From the NCBI GenBank assembly GCA_910585395.1, contig CAJUCK010000008.1, positions 65,839 through 73,455 on the forward strand: a stretch of 7,617 bases of DNA, given 5' to 3'. Below the pieces are notes generated by a model. That model did not search any database. It worked only from the letters and a program-made list of their open reading frames with translations, and had not been told where the DNA came from. Shown in pieces: positions 5,801-7,617 of the stretch (positions are counted from its first letter, which is position 1; every line of letters begins with the position of its first letter). A program made the translations under genes and the position numbers. The stretch is from an uncultured Lachnospiraceae bacterium. Its GTDB lineage: Bacteria; Bacillota; Clostridia; Lachnospirales; Lachnospiraceae.

Positions 5801-7617
5801 TCTTTTGCTTCTCCGTCAATACTGATCATATCAGCGCCCAGTTTTGCAACTCTCGCTGTCTTAGGATTGTTCTGTTCTCCATTCTTGCCATCATTTGGAA
5901 CACCGCCGCCAAAATAAATGTATGCGCTTCCGTCGTCATCCACCAGCACCGCCGGGTCAAAGCACCATACTACGCCTTCACATCCAGGGCTTCTGCCTGT
6001 CAGAAGCGCCTTTCCGATAGGATCCTTCCAGGGACCTAAGGGGCTTTCTGCTTCCAGCACGCCAATTCCAGAGGCATCATTTGCAAAATACAGGAAGAAC
6101 TTATCCTTGCCGTCAACCTTTTTGTAAGCAACTGCCGGAGCCCATGCATGACTTGCCCACATTGCAGGGCCTTTTCCTCCATTTTGACCTGCCACATCAA
6201 TCTCGCCGTGATCTGTCCAGTTCATAAGGTCTGCGGAAGATACCACTCTCAGACTTGTAATATAACTAAAATTATTGGGAATTAAATCACCCTTCTTATA
6301 TGTTTCTCCGTTGATAACAGTGTCTTCCTGTGCATACTGATAAGCGTCTGCCGTCATATATACGTAGACCCTGCCATCATAGATAATAGCATAAGGATCT
6401 GCGCCGAATTCCTGGGTAGTAATCGGATTTCCATATCCCAGCTTTTTCGCCAGCGCTTTGGTATCCAAATATTTTAATTTTACAGAGGCTCTGCATCCGC
6501 TTACATCGTAATCCAATGCACCGTCGTCTACCATAATATAATCTGCTGCGACTGTTTCTGTCTTATCTTCGTCAACATAACCCTTCATCTGCAGCTTAAT
6601 AGTTGCGAACAGCTTATCTGCTGCGCTAAAGGAAACATCACTTCCAGCCACCTCAATGAGCAGTCTGCCGTTTTTAAATGTATAGCTGGCATCTCCTTTG
6701 ATTGCATCCTCATTAAATACCACATCTTCCACTGCCATAATATCTGGTATAGATAAAGACGCCTTTAAACTGGAATGATTTCCTGCTGCCAATGCGTCCA
6801 GGTTCAACTTCACTTCACACTCGCTGTTCATAACACCAGTGATTGTTTCGGGCCCTGCCATGGCTGCATTCAATGTTTCTGCCGGCTGCCCTGCACCTGT
6901 AATCTGATCTGATACGCGGAAGTAATCAAAGTCTGCATAGCCTCCTGCTGCCCTTGTAGCATAATTGAAGACTGCAAATCTGCTTGCCATAGAATGATTC
7001 TTGTCATAAGCCATCTGCATGGTTTCTCCTAGTTTCGTCCATGCACTTCCGTCAAAACTATAATAGAAGCTTACGGTATCTTTTTCACTTCCATCTGCTT
7101 TTCCTGCAAAATTAAATTCTTCTTTGAGGTATACGATATCTTCTGTACAATCAGCGCTTGCTTTTTCAACTGGCGTATCTACTCCTGCTTTGCTGTTTCC
7201 AGAAGCATCTACCATTACAAGTTTGGCTCCGTCAAAATCCTTCTTTACTGCAATATAACCATAATCGTAAGCAAACGCTGCCAGTCCTGCCACATCTCCG
7301 GATCTCATGCCGCTGATATCCATCCTGATTTTACCAGAACATGCGGGGCCGAAAGTTCTCTGTGTCAATGTATTTCTTGCACCCAAAAGACCAGCTGTTT
7401 TATTTCCGGTTGTCAGTCTCAGCCAGCCATTGCGTGCTGTCAGTGACCAGTTATTATTATTGGGATTATGATTCCACTGCCATACGTGGTCCAGATTAGA
7501 ACCCTGGTTATCGCTTTCGCCAGGCTGCGGTGTTTCCTCACTGTCTACCTGAGCGTACAAAGTTACATCATCTATTAAATAGCTTAAAGTTGGATCTGGC
7601 ACATCAAAATATAAGAA
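2899..7617 (-). CDS. Giant modular GH43 arabinoxylan-active hydrolase with CBM6, FIVAR and LRR_5 modules (N-terminus beyond window)
   Basis: Extracellular, probably surface-bound enzyme; likely role is removal of arabinofuranosyl side chains from arabinoxylan. The frame is open to the right edge, so the start is not visible; residues here count from the GTG codon at 7602, which is probably internal. Order: end of a CBM4/9- or CBM22-like module (SYLIDDVTLYA, to about 18); concanavalin-like GH43-associated sandwich (about 32-233); cohesin/Ig-like sandwich (about 250-378); GH43 five-bladed propeller (about 384-735) with predicted base D402 (FGADPYA), pKa-modulating D549 (FDPAVLVDDDG), acid E609 (FEDGG) and the metal-site motif NNHH (673-676); CBM6-like module (about 738-872, starting YQRIEAE); six FIVAR repeats (about 884-1295); Pro/Glu linker; two LRR_5 units (about 1316-1547); Lys-rich tail to 1567. 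The catalytic part and following CBM6 resemble Bacillus subtilis XynD. No LPXTG motif, C-terminal membrane helix or dockerin is seen. The stop is TAG. The function is well supported at family level; exact linkage specificity is inferred. Confidence 0.93.
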   Translation of the reverse strand, partial: FLYFDVPDPTLSYLIDDVTLYAQVDSEETPQPGESDNQGSNLDHVWQWNHNPNNNNWSLTARNGWLRLTTGNKTAGLLGARNTLTQRTFGPACSGKIRMDISGMRSGDVAGLAAFAYDYGYIAVKKDFDGAKLVMVDASGNSKAGVDTPVEKASADCTEDIVYLKEEFNFAGKADGSEKDTVSFYYSFDGSAWTKLGETMQMAYDKNHSMASRFAVFNYATRAAGGYADFDYFRVSDQITGAGQPAETLNAAMAGPETITGVMNSECEVKLNLDALAAGNHSSLKASLSIPDIMAVEDVVFNEDAIKGDASYTFKNGRLLIEVAGSDVSFSAADKLFATIKLQMKGYVDEDKTETVAADYIMVDDGALDYDVSGCRASVKLKYLDTKALAKKLGYGNPITTQEFGADPYAIIYDGRVYVYMTADAYQYAQEDTVINGETYKKGDLIPNNFSYITSLRVVSSADLMNWTDHGEIDVAGQNGGKGPAMWASHAWAPAVAYKKVDGKDKFFLYFANDASGIGVLEAESPLGPWKDPIGKALLTGRSPGCEGVVWCFDPAVLVDDDGSAYIYFGGGVPNDGKNGEQNNPKTARVAKLGADMISIDGEAKEIDAPCMFEDGGIFKYNDKYYYSYCSNFIKPHKEGYPGYGSICYMVSDDPMGPFTYAGEIFSNPSVWFGTGGNNHHATFVYEGKSYFIYHAQTVSKALGAQKGYRSTHIDKIEMNKDGSIRPIKGTYAGIPQLHEMNPYQRIEAETIAWNAGVKARPCNEGGALFEGYNMMLTDLQDGDWTSVSQLNFTDGAGEFKVSAASAKGGKIEVRLDSPEGALIGMADVPATGGEDVYQTVTCKVGNVTGTRNIFLIFRGSETENIMNVDYFQFTEKGDEPEPERPTEQQIAEMNAKLTAARELLSKLSDAEKAKLQAAIDIAEDALELPVITQEQFEKIYNDLVAAIENAQASIKPTDPNAPTASQIAEMRDKIAEAEGLLDDLTGTDKTNLQNAITAAEEILEKENLTKAELQEAFDTLSAAVTAAKEIIESKKPLKEQLSNKVTEAEKLLENLSGAEKEKLQAAIDAAKEMLNTEGATDEEIQPVLDSLKEAVKAAEEYIEAKEQLNDKLAEAEELLENLSSAEKEKLQAAIDAVKELLKKEDLTKEQLEEALRNLTNTVEESKPVEEQLNNKIAEAERLLEKLTGADKEELQAAIDAAKEILNTEGATKEQLEQVLANLKAAVDKAIEITKPADEQLADKINAAKKLLETLSAAKKAALEAVISEAETILSRPDATEAEIRAVLDKLIAAIAEAQKPETPPTPPAQEEKPGVNQIFTEANGLTYKVTAYSAAAKTVTVTKASRQLTSVTIPDTVVYRKETFKVTVIGDSAFANQKSLKSAVIGKNIVTIGKKAFMNDKKLVKITFRGTAVKTIGKDAFKNIGKKAVFTMSKNFTAKNLKYKITKCTASVKEVTVTGSSKKLTSVNVPATVKFNGMVFKVTAVNKKAFRKQTKLKSVVIGKNVKSIGSEAFSGAKKLAKIKFSGTAVKTIGKNAFKGIKKNAVFSVKKSKRAYYKKLLKKAKTKNYKVK
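2962..3657 (-). repeat. Two tandem BspA-type LRR_5 units and basic C-terminal tail of the hydrolase
   Basis: Residues about 1316-1428 and 1435-1547 are duplicates. Each starts with a (L)xYKV/I strand, followed by LTSVxxP, F-KVTxI/V, SAF/KAF, LKSxVIGKN, IGxxAF, LxKIxFxGTAVKTIGKxAFK and KKAVF. The DNA copies are offset by 348 bases (116 codons), for example TTGCCTATGGTCTTCACTGC at 3014 and 3362. Such LRR modules occur at the ends of secreted Lachnospiraceae proteins and probably bind the cell surface or substrate. The final 25 residues (KKSKRAYYKKLLKKAK and on) are very basic. Confidence 0.8.
3718..4953 (-). repeat. Six tandem FIVAR-type three-helix repeats (stalk) within the hydrolase
   Basis: Six units of about 62-70 residues, beginning at about residues 884, 962, 1034, 1101, 1165 and 1232 (approximate DNA 4953-4753, 4719-4510, 4503-4303, 4302-4117, 4110-3913, 3909-3718). 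Each carries a variant of AEAEKLLENLSGAEKEKLQ, then AAIDAAKEIL, then a T-x-x-x-L helix. They are strongly charged, Ala/Glu/Lys/Leu-rich and predicted helical. FIVAR domains are common in long surface proteins, so this is probably a stalk holding the enzyme away from the cell wall. Units 3-5 are the most alike and units 1, 2 and 6 have diverged. Confidence 0.85.
4206..4445. repeat. Perfect 39-bp direct DNA repeat inside the FIVAR array
   Basis: The same 39 bases occur at 4206-4244 and 4407-4445, 201 bases (67 codons) apart in the same frame. They encode the helix around KEKLQAAIDA. A related stretch of about 53 bases with 3 differences pairs 3983-4035 with 4376-4428, 393 bases (131 codons, two units) apart. 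Such near-identity points to recent duplication or homogenisation of units. Confidence 0.8.
4987..5391 (-). other. CBM6-like carbohydrate-binding module within the hydrolase
   Basis: About 135 residues directly after GH43. The start RIEAETIAWNAG, central DGDWTSVSQLNF, SAASAKGGKIEVRLDSP and terminal NVDYFQF follow the usual CBM6 pattern. GH43 followed by CBM6 is the arrangement in B. subtilis XynD, where the module contributes to binding xylan. Confidence 0.8.
5398..6453 (-). other. GH43 catalytic domain (XynD-like) within the hydrolase
   Basis: This segment encodes the only complete catalytic domain visible. The signature stretches GADPYAIIYDGRVYVYMT, SSADLMNWTDHG, FDPAVLVDDDG, DAPCMFEDGG and FIYHAQTVSKAL are characteristic of XynD-type GH43 arabinofuranohydrolases, which cleave alpha-1,2- or alpha-1,3-linked arabinose from xylan. 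All three expected acidic catalytic positions (D402, D549, E609, counted from the codon at 7602) are present, so the domain should be active. The domain has five cysteines, two of them close together (C541 and C547) just before the D549 loop. Confidence 0.88.
6469..6855 (-). other. Cohesin-like or Ig-like beta-sandwich linker domain within the hydrolase
   Basis: About 130 residues rich in alternating hydrophobic strands (VKLNLDAL, LKASLSI, GRLLIEVAG, KLFATIKLQMKG). The pattern resembles cohesin-like domains that occur as internal modules in Lachnospiraceae glycosidases. It may be a structural spacer between catalytic units; no dockerin partner is visible. The assignment is tentative. Confidence 0.4.
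6904..7509 (-). other. Concanavalin-like, GH43-associated beta-sandwich within the hydrolase
   Basis: About 200 residues with the pattern of the accessory sandwich normally found C-terminal to GH43 propellers: WQWNHNPNNNNWSL, a GWLRLTTG strand, LTQRTFGP, GLAAF, YSFDGSAWTKLG and YADFDYFRV near the end. Here it lies N-terminal to the visible GH43, which suggests that it belongs to another catalytic domain upstream of the window. Confidence 0.65.

Noticed and set aside
5383..6039. 218-codon plus-strand open frame opposite the GH43 domain
   Set aside because: It is antisense to a well-conserved catalytic domain, shows no recognisable motifs and has an unnatural composition.
7600..7602. GTG codon as the start of the hydrolase
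   Set aside because: The frame stays open for five more codons to the window edge (FLYFD), continuing a carbohydrate-binding module tail. No ribosome binding site or signal peptide is present, so it is an internal valine.

Overview
The window reads as part of a plant-polysaccharide utilisation locus from an anaerobic, low-to-moderate GC Firmicute, most likely a gut Lachnospiraceae member. The clues are a very large modular GH43 surface enzyme with FIVAR stalk repeats and C-terminal BspA-type leucine-rich repeats, a YesM/YesN-type two-component system, and strong AGGAGG ribosome binding sites. The genus cannot be fixed from the sequence alone. All recognisable genes lie on the minus strand, so transcription runs from right to left.

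Layout from right (upstream) to left (downstream). Positions 7617-2899 hold the 3' part of a giant secreted glycoside hydrolase. Its start lies beyond the right edge. The 1,572 visible residues contain, in order: the tail of a carbohydrate-binding module, a concanavalin-like beta-sandwich of the type that usually follows GH43 domains, a cohesin-like/Ig-like sandwich, a GH43 catalytic domain resembling XynD arabinoxylan arabinofuranohydrolases, a CBM6-like module, six FIVAR-type helical repeats, a proline-rich linker and two tandem LRR_5 (BspA-type) units. Positions 2898-2623 are a 276-bp intergenic region with a strong hairpin just after the enzyme gene, nested inverted repeats, a candidate sigma-A promoter and a good ribosome binding site. 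Positions 2622-844 encode a complete YesM-type sensor histidine kinase. It overlaps by 4 bases (ATGA) the start of a YesN-type response regulator at 847-1, whose C-terminal half, expected to hold the AraC-type DNA-binding domain, is cut off by the left edge.

The likely logic (inference) is that the surface enzyme removes arabinose side chains from arabinoxylan while the kinase/regulator pair senses a released sugar or oligosaccharide and controls the locus. No transporter, transposase, RNA gene or CRISPR array is visible. Nothing here is a clearly new system. The most unusual parts are the domain architecture of the enzyme and the structured intergenic region.
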